Source of the DNA: Taibaiella sp.
GTDB taxonomy: Bacteria > Bacteroidota > Bacteroidia > Chitinophagales > Chitinophagaceae
Length of the DNA: 64,000 nucleotides
Direction: 5' to 3'
Assembly (NCBI GenBank): GCA_019739295.1
Contig: JAHHDV010000029.1
Location: forward strand, 1 to 64,000
Every line of letters starts with the position of its first letter. Position 1 is the first letter of the stretch. Positions 40,545-52,500 of this stretch are shown piece after piece. Position numbers and translations under genes: made by a program. A model generated the notes under the pieces. It saw only the letters and a program-made list of their open reading frames with translations, searched no databases and had not been told where the DNA came from.

Positions 40545-41678
40545 ATGCATATTTCAGATTTTATACAAAAAAGAAAAGTACTCCACCAGAACCCTGAATT
40601 GTCCGGGATGGAATTTCAGACGCAAGTCTATATACGTCAACTCATAAGCCAGTTCAACCCTTCAGCAATAACAGAGGTCGGCACTACCGGCCTGTTGATC
40701 CGCTACGATGGAAAGCAGGCCGGAAAAACGGTGCTTGTTCGTGCAGAACTGGACGCCTTACCGATTACGGAAATTAATACCTTCGACCATAAATCGAAAC
40801 ACGAAGCGATCAGTCATAAATGCGGTCATGACGGCCATATGATCATACTGAGCCGCCTGGCCTGGCTGCTGTCGCAGAACCCACCGGATGAAGGAACGGT
40901 ATACTTACTCTTTCAGCCGGCCGAGGAAAACGGCATGGGCGCGCGTGCCGTGCTGAATGATCCGGCCTTTGAGACCATTCGCCCGGATGCAGTTCTGGCG
41001 CTGCATAATATGCCAGGCTACCCCGAAGGCCTGGTTATCCTGCGTTCCGGTACTTTTACCCCTGCCGTCCGCTCTCCCATCATCAGCTTTCATGGTAAAA
41101 CCAGTCATGCAGCAGAACCGGAGCTGGGGGGAAACCCTGCGGAAGCGATGTCCAGGTTGACGCTGGAAGCCCTTCAGCTCAGCCAACCTGATACGAGCAG
41201 GGACGACTTTTTCTTGGTCACACCGGTCTATACTACCATGGGATCACCCTCCTACGGCGTTTCTGCGGGTTACGGAGAAGTGCATCTGACTATCCGCAGC
41301 TGGGAGAATCAACTTTTAAAAGAGCGGTCGGCCACGATTGAAGCCCTGGCTGAAAAGGCCGGAAAGGATTACGGGATCGATGTTAAAACGGACTGGACAC
41401 AGGAATTTGCGGCAAACAACAACCACCCCGAAATCGTTGAGCTGATCAGGCAAGTGGCCATTCAGCAGGGTCGGCCTGTCTATGATTTACCCGCTCCGGT
41501 GAAATGGGGCGAAGATTTCGGCCTATTCACCGAACATTTTAAAGGTGCCATGTTTGGACTCGGGGCCGGTACAGGCTGCCCGGCTTTGCATAATCCGGAT
41601 TACGATTTTCCCGACAACCTGATCGAAGCAGGAAGTGATTTATTTGATCAGATTGCCCGGAATTTTTTAAAGATATAA
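40545..41678 (+). CDS. M20-family amidohydrolase
   Basis: A 377-residue cytoplasmic metal-dependent amidohydrolase of the M20D group (hippurate/N-acyl amino acid hydrolases). Metal and catalytic residues are Asp70 region (RAELDALPI), HKCGHDGH with Cys93, His95 and His98, Glu127-Glu128 in QPAEENG, His154 in ALHNMPG and a C-terminal histidine in LHNPDYDFPD. It removes an acyl group from an N-acylated amino acid; the exact substrate is unknown. Alanine racemase begins 16 bases after its stop, so they form one unit. No signal peptide is present. Confidence 0.9.
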   Translation: MHISDFIQKRKVLHQNPELSGMEFQTQVYIRQLISQFNPSAITEVGTTGLLIRYDGKQAGKTVLVRAELDALPITEINTFDHKSKHEAISHKCGHDGHMIILSRLAWLLSQNPPDEGTVYLLFQPAEENGMGARAVLNDPAFETIRPDAVLALHNMPGYPEGLVILRSGTFTPAVRSPIISFHGKTSHAAEPELGGNPAEAMSRLTLEALQLSQPDTSRDDFFLVTPVYTTMGSPSYGVSAGYGEVHLTIRSWENQLLKERSATIEALAEKAGKDYGIDVKTDWTQEFAANNNHPEIVELIRQVAIQQGRPVYDLPAPVKWGEDFGLFTEHFKGAMFGLGAGTGCPALHNPDYDFPDNLIEAGSDLFDQIARNFLKI

Positions 41679-41694
41679 AGTTAACTGACACCGT

Positions 41695-42855
41695 ATGAGA
41701 CATACCAGCAACGTTATTCTTGACCCGGATGCCTTAGCCTTTAATATAGCATTTCTACAGAAGGAGATGGGAGAAGACATATTGATCTCTTCAGTGGTGA
41801 AAGGGAATGCCTATGGGCATGGCATAGAAACCTTTGTACCGATTGCAGAGAGTTGTGGTATCCGCCATTTTTCGGTATTCAGCTATTCCGAAGCGCAGCG
41901 GGTTCAACGCAGTCTTCAACAACAGCTACCTGTAATGGTGATGGGACATTTGCCTGAGGCCGATCTCGCACAAGCTATCCATGATGAACTTGAATTTTTT
42001 GTTTTTGATCTCAGGCGGCTTGAAGCCGCCGTTCAAATCGCCAGGGATCTCGGCAAGAAAGCTTTGATTCACATCGAACTGGAAACGGGTATGAACCGTA
42101 CCGGATTTTCAAAAGCAATCCTTTTGGCCCAGGTAGTACCCTTTCTGCTCGAACATAAAGCGCATTACGTGCTGAAAGGAATCTGCACCCATTTTGCCGG
42201 GGCGGAAAGTATTGCCAATTATGTGCGGATTGAAGCGCAGAAACAGAGTTTTACACACCTGCGTTCCGAATTTTTAAAAGCAGGCCTTCACCCTGAATAT
42301 ACCCATACCTGTTGCAGCGCTGCTGCCATCACGCAGAAAGAAATGCGCTATAATATGGTCCGGATCGGGATCTTACAGTATGGCCTCTGGCCCAGTCCCG
42401 AGATTAAGATTGAACTTCTCCGCCAAAAGCGACTGTCTGTTTTTCAACTGCATCGGGTCTTATCCTGGGAAAGTCAGCTATTGGTTATCAAAGACGTCAA
42501 AATGGGTGAATTTATCGGTTATGGGAATAACTACCAGGCCGGTGAAGATATGCGTATCGGAGTGGTGCCGGTCGGCTATGCCGACGGTTACAGCCGGATG
42601 CTTAGTAACTCCGGCACGGTGCTGATCGCGGGTGTGCGGGCTGCAGTATTGGGCAATGTGAATATGAACTCAATCGTGATCGACCTGCGGAATATCCCGG
42701 AAGCCGCCGTTGGTGACCGGGTCGTACTGATCGGCATGGACGGTGACAACGAGATCTCCGTCGCTTCTTTCGGGGAGCTGTCCAACCAGCTGAACTACGA
42801 GCTGCTGAGCCGTTTATCTATGGATATACCACGGATCAAAGCGCAGGCTGATTAA
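41695..42855 (+). CDS. alr: Alanine racemase
   Basis: A 386-residue PLP enzyme interconverting L- and D-alanine for peptidoglycan. PLP lysine Lys36 lies in VVKGNAYGHG. The opposite catalytic tyrosine is Tyr276 in FIGYGNNY, followed by PVGYADGYSR. The substrate-pocket sequence HFAGAES and NMVRIGILQYGLWPS fit the family. This is the stand-alone form, without a MurF fusion. It lies 16 bases behind the M20 amidohydrolase, which suggests processing of N-acylated or racemic amino acids. Wider amino-acid specificity is possible. Confidence 0.92.
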   Translation: MRHTSNVILDPDALAFNIAFLQKEMGEDILISSVVKGNAYGHGIETFVPIAESCGIRHFSVFSYSEAQRVQRSLQQQLPVMVMGHLPEADLAQAIHDELEFFVFDLRRLEAAVQIARDLGKKALIHIELETGMNRTGFSKAILLAQVVPFLLEHKAHYVLKGICTHFAGAESIANYVRIEAQKQSFTHLRSEFLKAGLHPEYTHTCCSAAAITQKEMRYNMVRIGILQYGLWPSPEIKIELLRQKRLSVFQLHRVLSWESQLLVIKDVKMGEFIGYGNNYQAGEDMRIGVVPVGYADGYSRMLSNSGTVLIAGVRAAVLGNVNMNSIVIDLRNIPEAAVGDRVVLIGMDGDNEISVASFGELSNQLNYELLSRLSMDIPRIKAQAD

Positions 42856-43157
42856 AGGTGCTTTGGTTTGGCATGGCGAGGTCAAATACGCTGACTCTTT
42901 GTGTCATGCTATTTTTAATGTAGATTTCCCTTACCCCTCAGAAGAGTCTGACATCAATTATCTCCGGCAGAAGGTGAACTGATATTGTTATAACCACATC
43001 CAGTTCTCCTTGTATTCAGACTCTTATTGTTCATACGGAGCAGTAATTCTGTTATTAATGCAGCTTATTGTACGGCTTTAATAATCTGTTTTCTAAAATA
43101 GATTAACTTTAATAAAGAATTTAAAGTCTTCTTTATAGCATCAAAATTTACCGTCAC
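42856..43157. other. 302-base intergenic region
   Basis: AT-rich spacer between the racemase and the aspartyl protease. I see no gene, clear hairpin or exact -7 element in it. Confidence 0.5.
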
Positions 43158-44513
43158 ATGTACTTCCGCATAATTTGGGTTCTGATCTTATGGGTATCCT
43201 GTCTCCTGCCTGCCCGGGGTATTGCCGCGTTCCGCATACTGGATGATGAACCGGTCAGCATTCCTTTTCGAATGGTGAACAACCTCATCATTATCGATGT
43301 CAATATTAACGGGACTGATTTATCCTTCTTATTGGACAGCGGTGTAGCGGAATCCCTGATCTTCAGCCTGGATGACAAGGAAGTAGACCTGAGAAATACC
43401 CAGACCATGCAGTTCAACGGTTTGGGAAGCAATGCTACAGTAGAAGGTATCGCCTCTCACGGCAATACCCTTCATATAGGAGAAAAATACGTGGACTCCA
43501 ACCACAAGATTTATATTATCCTCAATGAGTCTTTTGATTTCTCTGCGCATATCGGTACGCCTATCAACGGGATCATCGGTTATGAATTTTTCAAAGACTA
43601 TCCTGTAGAGATCAATTATATGAGGAATACGATCACGATATACCGGGATATCCATCAATTACCCGGTTCCAAATTGAGAAAGTACCAGGTGCTTCCCATC
43701 ACATTTGACCGGGCCAAACCTTATGTTCAGATCGACCTGCATACTGACCGGCACCAATACCCGAATGCCAAGATGCTCATTGATCTTGGGAATAGCGATG
43801 CCCTATGGATTTTTGAGCAGACCTTACCCGGATTTACGTTCCAATCCAGAATAATGGAAGATCACCTCGGGAGAGGATTCAGCGGTGATATCCAGGGCAA
43901 ACGCGGCAGGATCCGGGGAATGCAAATGGGTAAATACCATTTTGAGAAAATAATGATCGCCATGCCGGACACCCAATCTTTAAGATTCACCTATCCCGTA
44001 TCCCGGCGTGTCGGGTCCATAGGCTCTGAAATCTTATCCAGATTTCACGTCATTCTCGATTACCCGCACCAGGTTTTTTATTTCAGGGCCAACAAATATA
44101 TCGATAAACCTTTCAGGATGAATATGAGTGGATTGGATATCATCTATGACGGCACCCAGTGGTATGAGGAAGTGGTGGGTTATCTGACAGAAATCCCCTA
44201 TGGTCAGCGTCCTGAAAATGCAGGAACAGTGGTGTTTAAGTCTCCTTCACATCTCAAATATGAGCTCAAGGAAAAGCCCGCCTATACCATTCATAATGTC
44301 AGAAAAAATTCACCTGCCGCATTGGCAGGCATTCAAAAAGGGGATAAGATCAAATCCATCAATGGAAAAGCAACCGGTAAGCTGACGATGAATCAAATCT
44401 ACCAGCTATTGTCCAAAGAAGAGGGCGAGGAGATCGATATCATCCTGATGCGGGAAGGACATGAGGTCAGGACTTCCTTCGTATTGGAAGACCCGATTGC
44501 TTATCTGGAATAA
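43158..44513 (+). CDS. Two-lobed retropepsin-like aspartyl protease with PDZ domain
   Basis: A 451-residue exported protein (signal peptide about 1-24). Two retropepsin-like lobes follow: the first with active-site-like LLDSGVAESLIF (around residue 59), the second with MLIDLGNSDALW (around residue 210). The second lobe has DLG in place of the usual D-T/S-G. A PDZ domain (about 365-445) holds NSPAALAGIQKGDKIKSING. Such aspartyl-protease/PDZ proteins are frequent in Bacteroidota; activity and substrate are untested. It is convergent with the MutS-like gene. Confidence 0.85.
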   Translation: MYFRIIWVLILWVSCLLPARGIAAFRILDDEPVSIPFRMVNNLIIIDVNINGTDLSFLLDSGVAESLIFSLDDKEVDLRNTQTMQFNGLGSNATVEGIASHGNTLHIGEKYVDSNHKIYIILNESFDFSAHIGTPINGIIGYEFFKDYPVEINYMRNTITIYRDIHQLPGSKLRKYQVLPITFDRAKPYVQIDLHTDRHQYPNAKMLIDLGNSDALWIFEQTLPGFTFQSRIMEDHLGRGFSGDIQGKRGRIRGMQMGKYHFEKIMIAMPDTQSLRFTYPVSRRVGSIGSEILSRFHVILDYPHQVFYFRANKYIDKPFRMNMSGLDIIYDGTQWYEEVVGYLTEIPYGQRPENAGTVVFKSPSHLKYELKEKPAYTIHNVRKNSPAALAGIQKGDKIKSINGKATGKLTMNQIYQLLSKEEGEEIDIILMREGHEVRTSFVLEDPIAYLE

Positions 44514-44576
44514 AACCGTTCCGTGAATATCTGCCGGTTTATTTTTCAGAAGCAAGCTTCCTGAGACCTGCCAATG

Positions 44577-45896
44577 CTATTTTAACTTTTCCAGGATATC
44601 CAGTACCCCTTCATTTTTGAGCACCAAGTATCCGATCCGGTCATTGGACACCCCTTCCTTAAGCTGATAGGTAAATGCAAAAGTACCATCTTCGTTCATC
44701 ACCGTTTCACAATACCGGAACTGGATATTGGGTACGGATGCGAAGCGTCCGCCTATTTCATATAAATGCGTGGACAAAGCCATCATATCCGTCTTACTCT
44801 GGACCAGAGACCGGATGACTGCCTGCGTACATTCATAAGCATCATGTACATTTGTTCCCTTGAAGAGCTCATCCATAAGCACAAGGTTGTAATGGGTCCC
44901 GGAGATCTGGATGGCCGTATTTTTGATGCGCTGCACTTCGGCATAAAAGTAACTTTCACCTTTGTATATATTGTCTTCGATCTGCATGTTGGTGATGATC
45001 CCATGCAGGAAACTGATCCTGGCCTGCCGGGCAGGAACGGCCAGTCCCAGATGTGCCAGATAAGCACAGATCCCCATGCTCCGGATCAGCGTGGATTTGC
45101 CGCTCATATTAGCACCTGTGAGAAACATAAAGTTCTTTTCCCCGGAAAAAGACACGTCATAAGCTACAGGGTTTTCGAGGAGCGGGTGATATAATCCTTT
45201 CACATGGAATACGGAAGGAGCTTCCGGAAGCAGCTCCGGGAAGACCCAGTCCCTCTTCAACCCTGCTATGGCCATTCCCCTCAGCGCATCTATTTTTTCA
45301 AAAAGGCGAACCAGGTGGGCAATCGTGCTTTTCAGGTTCTTCCTGGTGTAGTAACTCAATGTCATCAGCACCTTGAAGGGTGCCTCTATGGATGTTGTCA
45401 CCAGCCTGGCGGGTAATTCTGCTTCCAGCATCGATTTCATCTCGGCAAGGATTTCCCTTAGGTATTCAGGAGTATCCCGGTGCAAATGCTGTATCGCGAG
45501 ATAGTGACAGCCTTTGACAAATTCCATTACCTGGGTAATGGAGAATTTCAACAGGGATTGTTCATTATTGGGGATCAGGTGTCTTATGATCTTATCCACC
45601 ATCAGGGATACGGCCGTAGGTTTATTGATAATCGTCTCGGAAGAAGAATAGAATTTGTCTACCATCAGCATTGTACCATTATTGATATTGCCGCACCATT
45701 CCTCATGGTGCCGGCTCCAATATCTTATGGCCGATTGGACCTGTAGTAGTTTATTGTAATCGGCAGGTGGTTGTGCCATATACTGCTTCAGCCAGGCCGC
45801 CCCGCCTAAAGTAGTACATTGATTGATCAGGTGATATACACCGCCTGATCTATGAAATATGGATAAATCCTGTAAGGTCTTCTGGTCTATGTACAC
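44577..45896 (-). CDS. Short MutS-like ATPase (no mismatch-recognition domain)
   Basis: A 439-residue protein with the MutS core/lever region (about 10-215) and the C-terminal ATPase. Walker A is TGANMSGKST (260-269) and Walker B LVLMDELFKGTN (338-349), with the intervening SYFYAEVQRIK signature. The N-terminal mismatch-binding domain of true MutS is absent, and there is no Smr domain as in MutS2. It therefore belongs to the MutS-related group of unknown role, perhaps branched-DNA processing. The start is GTG 45896; the next ATG would remove 39 conserved residues. Confidence 0.85.
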   Translation of the reverse strand: MYIDQKTLQDLSIFHRSGGVYHLINQCTTLGGAAWLKQYMAQPPADYNKLLQVQSAIRYWSRHHEEWCGNINNGTMLMVDKFYSSSETIINKPTAVSLMVDKIIRHLIPNNEQSLLKFSITQVMEFVKGCHYLAIQHLHRDTPEYLREILAEMKSMLEAELPARLVTTSIEAPFKVLMTLSYYTRKNLKSTIAHLVRLFEKIDALRGMAIAGLKRDWVFPELLPEAPSVFHVKGLYHPLLENPVAYDVSFSGEKNFMFLTGANMSGKSTLIRSMGICAYLAHLGLAVPARQARISFLHGIITNMQIEDNIYKGESYFYAEVQRIKNTAIQISGTHYNLVLMDELFKGTNVHDAYECTQAVIRSLVQSKTDMMALSTHLYEIGGRFASVPNIQFRYCETVMNEDGTFAFTYQLKEGVSNDRIGYLVLKNEGVLDILEKLK

Positions 45897-46511
45897 GCTG
45901 TATAAACTGGATTAGTATAGATATTCCATACAAATCTAACCATAAAGACGGAAAGTGCTTCAAAAGCCGGGAATCCACAGACTGTAACATTACGGCTTAA
46001 TGCGTAAACTGCCCTGGTCTCCATATGACCATGAGAAAAGCTACCAGGTAAGAAAATCCCGGTTATTTTCATTGTACCTTTTTAAATGCACGAAAGAAAC
46101 CCCTGTCACATAACCTGTTACGTTAAAAAATGGTAAACGTATTCTTGAAGCACTTTGACCAGATCATACAAAATCACTTCGGGCAGCTCAGCCAACACGA
46201 GGCGATCTTTTACCCGGACAGGTAGTATAATAATATATAAAAACGCTTACCTTTGGCCGCGAATAATTAGGATAATATTATTATTTAGTCTTATAATAAT
46301 TATTTGATTTTCTACCAACCTGGACTTATCTACCCCAAATCAATCAACCCACTCATAGATAAGGAAAGAGTTGAAAGGGAAGCTGTTTGATGCACATTAA
46401 ATAGTTTTCAAATGTATTTATACGTATAAATAATTATATTAATATTTATTTTATTAAAAGATATTTATTAATCAATCAATTGGATTAAATCATAAATAAA
46501 AATCAATTACT
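45897..46511. other. 615-base AT-rich leader region before the giant repeat protein
   Basis: No gene is supported. It contains an exact -7 element (46248-46255), followed by about 250 bases of extremely AT-rich leader before ATG 46512. The first 300 bases show no motif that I recognise. Confidence 0.6.
46248..46255 (+). promoter_or_regulatory. -7 element for the giant repeat protein gene
   Basis: TACCTTTG is an exact TAnnTTTG match. It implies a 5' leader of about 250 bases, unusually long and AT-rich compared with the other genes here. Confidence 0.45.
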
Positions 46512-49500
46512 ATGAGTTCAAAAAAATGGACACTTGGTTTCAGGTATGGGAAAAACCTGAAGAATGTCAGTTTTGGGAGTCAACATTTCCGAAAGCGGTG
46601 GATATTACCTGCTATGGCTTTTCTCTCGCTGGCCGGTCCGGTTCAAAATGCAAGAGCGCAACCTGAATCTCCCGGGGATGTTCCTTGTAATGGTAACCTT
46701 TACTTTACAAGACAATTTGGGAATGGAACGGGAGGCAACCCTTATATTACCAGGATTAGTTCCGTAACTAACAGTGAGAGTGGGGTGAATGTTGAAAATT
46801 ACAACCAATTAAATCCTAATACTAGGACTAATGCAACAGTCTATTATAACGGATATGTATTTACCCAGAATTGGTTAGCTACCTCGACAAGATTTTTGAG
46901 GGTTAAAGCAGATGGTACCTATGATGAATCAGATGAAATTAGCGGCTTGCCAAACAATGATTTTAATAATGCCGGTGTTGACGCTAATGGAATAATGTAT
47001 ATCTTAAGCAATGATAATACGGTACAACTTTATAAGATAGACCTGAAAGAATGGCCGGATTTGACTGCAGAATCTGTCAATTGTGGAATGAAAGCGGCAA
47101 GAAATAATAGCAGAGTTTGGGGAGATATTGCTTTTGATCCAATAACGCATAAAGCTTACGCTTGGTATCATCCTTCCAACGCGCCTATAAATCATGTAGA
47201 TTCAGCACAGAGAGGATTATACGAAATACAAAATTACAATACAGGTACTCCCAATATAGTAAAAGTAGGCCAAACTGCCAACTATACAATGGGTACATTA
47301 TTCTTTAATGAAAGAGGACAACTGTTTAGTTATGGTGTAACATATGGTGCTGGCGCGCAAAACAACATGTATTATATTCATTTAAATAACGATGCAGATA
47401 GTTTAGGATTGCCAAGGTTTTTAGCAACATCGGAACAATCAGATCAATCAGACGGCTGTGAATGTGCATACAGATTAAGTCTCAGTCTCACTGCAGGAGA
47501 AAATGGAATAGTTGAAATCCCGAATTGTTCTGCACCCGGAGCTTTTGATTTTAACCTGATTGCCCATAACAATGCCGACCAAGGTTTCTCTGGAATAACT
47601 TTTAACTTCCCATTAGATAACCGATTCACATTTGCCGATTCTGAAGAAGAAATCAAAACAAGCTTAGAAAGCTTTTTTGGTGAAGATATAGAAGTTAACA
47701 TTACGAGTATAGATGAAGGAACAAACAATCATCTTAATATTAACAATATTAGCATTCCTCCCGGGCCCACTATTATATCCTTTGATTTAAGTATAGCCAT
47801 TGCCCCGGATGCAGTTTCTGACTTTACTGATATGGCCACTGTTAATTTCCAGTCCGAGTTCGGAGGTTTGTCACCCTACTATGGTGAAGATGAGCCTTCT
47901 AGTGATCCTTTGGATTTATTTGGAAAAAATGAAAGTACGATAACCTTTGATAAAATTGATGATTTATGTAATTCTGTTAGCGGTACTGTCTTTAACGATA
48001 TCAATGGTATAGAAGATGGCATAAATGACCAGGCACCATTGGATGAAGAGCTTAACCTTTATGCAGTTCTTGTCTCTGATGCGAATGTAATCACTGCATT
48101 CCAGGCAATTGATCCTGCCAACGGGAATTACATGTTTAAGGGTATTCCTCTGGGTACTTACAGGATTATCCTGACTACAAATGACGAGGATGCACTAACC
48201 AGTGATGCTATCGGAGAAAATGTTTCCACGTTAGCAATAACCCCTCCTGCCGGATGGGTTTATACAGGCGAACAATTGGGTGACGCTTCTTTGGATAATC
48301 CGGCTGACGGGATCTTGAATGGCATTACCGTTTCTGCCGCAGGTTCGGTAATTGCAGATGCGGATTTCGGCATCCAGCAGCCTCCGGTTACGGATAGCAA
48401 TACATTAGAACCCGTATCTAACCCGGGCGGAACCAACACGTACACCCTGCCCTCAGATATCAAAACTTTTGATTTCGAAGACTTCAACGGGGGTACCGTT
48501 ACTTCAATTACCATCACCCAGTTCCCTGAAGACGCTACTTCTATCACGGTAGGTGATACTACTTATTACCCTACGGAAGACGATATACCGGAAGGTTGTG
48601 CTACTACATGTGTAGCATTTGATCCCGTCAATGGAATCACTATCAATATTACCACTGGTGACCTGGACAAAGAGGTATCGGTAGACCCGGTAGACGGCCC
48701 GTCCGTGACAGTTGTTATACCTTTCATCGCTACCGATAATGCCGGTGCGCAAAGCAATGAAAGCGCCTTGAATATCCCTTTCACAAGCTACAGCATCAGC
48801 GGTAATGTCAAAAATGATCCTGACGCAGGAAACGTAGATGGGGACAATATCGACAATGATCTCGACCCTGCACTGGGTGGAGACCTGATCGCTGTGCTGG
48901 TTGACGCAGATAATAAAGTGTACCAGGTGACAGATGTCCTCATGACATCGGGTAATGAAGGTACCTACACATTCCCTGCTGTACCTAATGGAGACTACTC
49001 TGTGATCCTGACCTCGAAACCGGGAACAAACCCTGCTGCAGGCAGTAATGCCGGTGATATCGTCATCAGCCTCCCTGAAGGATGGGCCAATGCCGGTGAA
49101 CAGCTCGGTGTGACCACTCCGGATGAAACTGATGGTATACTTACAGGTATTGAGATCGATGGTTCGAATGTAACTGATGCCAACTTCGGCATCCAGCAGC
49201 CTCCGGTTACGGATAGCAATACATTAGAACCCGTATCTAACCCGGGCGGAACCAACACGTACACCCTGCCCTCAGATATCAAAACTTTTGATTTCGAAGA
49301 CTTCAACGGGGGTACCGTTACTTCAATTACCATCACCCAGTTCCCTGAAGACGCTACTTCTATCACGGTAGGTGATACTACTTATTACCCTACGGAAGAC
49401 GATATACCGGAAGGTTGTGCTACTACATGTGTAGCATTTGATCCCGTCAATGGAATCACTATCAATATTACCACTGGTGACCTGGACAAAGAGGTATCGG

Positions 49501-52500
49501 TAGACCCGGTAGACGGCCCGTCCGTGACAGTTGTTATACCTTTCATCGCTACCGATAATGCCGGTGCGCAAAGCAATGAAAGCGCCTTGAATATCCCTTT
49601 CACAAGCTACAGTATCAGCGGTAATGTCAAAAATGATCCTGACGCAGGAAACGTAGATGGGGACAATATCGACAATGATCTCGACCCTGCACTGGGTGGA
49701 GACCTGATCGCTGTGCTGGTTGACGCAGATAATAAAGTGTACCAGGTGACAGATGTCCTCATGACATCGGGTAATGAAGGTACCTACACATTCCCTGCTG
49801 TACCTAATGGAGACTACTCTGTGATCCTGACCTCGAAACCGGGAACAAACCCTGCTGCAGGCAGCAATGCCGGTGATATCGTCATCAGCCTCCCTGAAGG
49901 ATGGGCCAATGCCGGTGAACAGCTCGGTGTGACCACTCCGGATGAAACCGATGGTATACTTACAGGTATTGAGATCGATGGTTCGAATGTAACTGATGCC
50001 AACTTCGGCATCCAGCAGCCTCCGGTTACGGATAGCAATACATTAGAACCCGTATCTAACCCGGGCGGAACCAACACGTACACCCTGCCCTCAGATATCA
50101 AAACTTTTGATTTCGAAGACTTCAACGGGGGTACCGTTACTTCAATTACCATCACCCAGTTCCCTGAAGACGCTACTTCTATCACGGTAGGTGATACTAC
50201 TTATTACCCTACGGAAGACGATATACCGGAAGGTTGTGCTACTACATGTGTAGCATTTGATCCCGTCAATGGAATCACTATCAATATTACCACTGGTGAC
50301 CTGGACAAAGAGGTATCGGTAGACCCGGTAGACGGCCCGTCCGTGACAGTTGTTATACCTTTCATCGCTACCGATAATGCCGGTGCGCAAAGCAATGAAA
50401 GCGCCTTGAATATCCCTTTCACAAGCTACAGTATCAGCGGTAATGTCAAAAATGATCCTGACGCAGGAAACGTAGATGGGGACAATATCGACAATGATCT
50501 CGACCCTGCACTGGGCGGAGACCTGATCGCTGTGCTGGTTGACGCAGATAATAAAGTGTACCAGGTGACAGATGTCCTCATGACATCGGGTAATGAAGGT
50601 ACCTACACATTCCCTGCTGTACCTAATGGAGACTACTCTGTGATCCTGACCTCGAAACCGGGAACAAACCCTGCTGTAGGCAGCAATGCCGGTGATATCG
50701 TCATCAGCCTCCCTGAAGGATGGGCCAATGCCGGTGAACAGCTCGGTGTGACCACTCCGGATGAAACCGATGGTATACTTACAGGTATTGAGATCAATGG
50801 TTCGAATGTAACCGATGCTAACTTCGGCATCCAGCATCTTCCGGAGACGGTAGTGAATACCGATGTTCCGAGACTGGCGCCGGCACCTGGAGACAGCCTG
50901 GTACTGGATGGGAGCATTTTCAGAAATGCACTGGAGAGCGGGGATCCTTCTACTTCAGATTACCACGGAGGTGAAGTGACCGGTATCCGGTTTATTTCTT
51001 TCCCTGAAAATGCCGACACGGTATCGATCGGGGATACCCTTTATTGGGAAGATAACTGGCCTTCAGAAGGCGTGGTAACCACTTTCGATCCGGAAGATGG
51101 GATCACAGGTGTTGCGGTATATCCCAAAACGGGCGCAGAAAAAGTAGAATTGCTCATTGCCGCTATTGACAATGCAGGATTTGAGGACCCCAGCCCGGGC
51201 AAGATTACGATTCCGTTTGAAAATACATACATCAGCGGTCATATCTTCAACGATCCTGACGGAGGTAATGTGAATCCGATCACGGGTATCGATAACTTGG
51301 TACCTGCCGGGCTCTATGCTCTACTTCTGGATGATGACGACATCGTGATCGCTCAAACCGAAGTCAATACGGACGGCAGCTATACGCTACCGGTGACCTA
51401 TCAAGACAATTATACGGTTAAAATCAGCAATGGCGCTGCTACCGAAGGTGCTGAATGGACTTCAGATTTCGTTCCTCCTTATGGATGGGCTTATATGGGA
51501 GCCTATACCGGCAACCCGGATACAGATCCTGGCAATACCGGCGATGAAACGGGAACAAGTTCTGTAATTACTATGAATACCCTGGCAGCACAGGAAGATG
51601 TCAACTTCGCTATCCAGGAATTACCGAACACAGTTGTGAATATTGATGAACCCAGACTGGCGCCGGCTCCCGGCAACAGCCTGATACTGGACGGTACGAT
51701 CTTTATCAATGCTTACGAAGATTATGATCCCTCTACCGGTGACGGGACTGTGGGCGCAGTAGTCAGCATCAGGTTTACGGATTTCCCTGTCGGTGCAGAT
51801 AGTATCACCATTAACGGTAGTACTTACAAACTATCTACCTGGCCAATCGAGGGTATAAGTGCTCCTTATAACTCTACTACGGGTATTGAAGGTGTAGCTG
51901 TCTATCCTTCAGCAGGAGCAGCAAAAGTAGAACTTCCGATATCCGCGATAGATAATGGCGGGATGGGAGATCCATCACCAGGAAAAGTGACCATTCCATT
52001 TGCAGCAACTTCCGTAAACGGGAATGTATTCAATGACCCGAACGCTGCAGATGTAGATAACAGCACCGGAACAGACAATGCTATCCCGGCAGGTATCTAT
52101 GCTGCTCTTATCGACGAAAACGGAATAGTAAGGTCTTATACCGAAGTCAATACAGCCGGAACTTATAGTATCCCTGTCACTTACAGGGGTGAATATCAGG
52201 TCAGGATCAGCACATCAGAACCGGAGATCGGAGATGATTGGTCTGGTACAATATTTGGAGCACCGGAAGAATGGTCTTATACCGGTACTAAAATCGGGGT
52301 ACCTGGTACAGGGAATACTTTGGATACTACAGGCACCAGTGAATCATTTGTGATGGAGGATCTGAATGAGCAGAACAATGTCAACTTCGGTATTCAGGAA
52401 CTTCCTGAGACCGTAGTGTATCACTTCCCGTCACAGCTTGCTCCTGCAACCGGAGAGGGTATTACCATTCCAGGAACTGCATTCGTTGCCCCTGAAGAAG

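Noticed and set aside
40545..42855. Horizontally acquired M20-racemase cassette
   Set aside because: Arginine codons are mostly CGN here and AGG/AGA in the kinase, but the lipase at 55970 also favours CGN, so codon use does not set the pair apart.
50142..50837. Long antisense frames across the tandem repeats
   Set aside because: They recur with the same 819-bp period as the repeats and mirror the coding strand; there is no independent support for translation.
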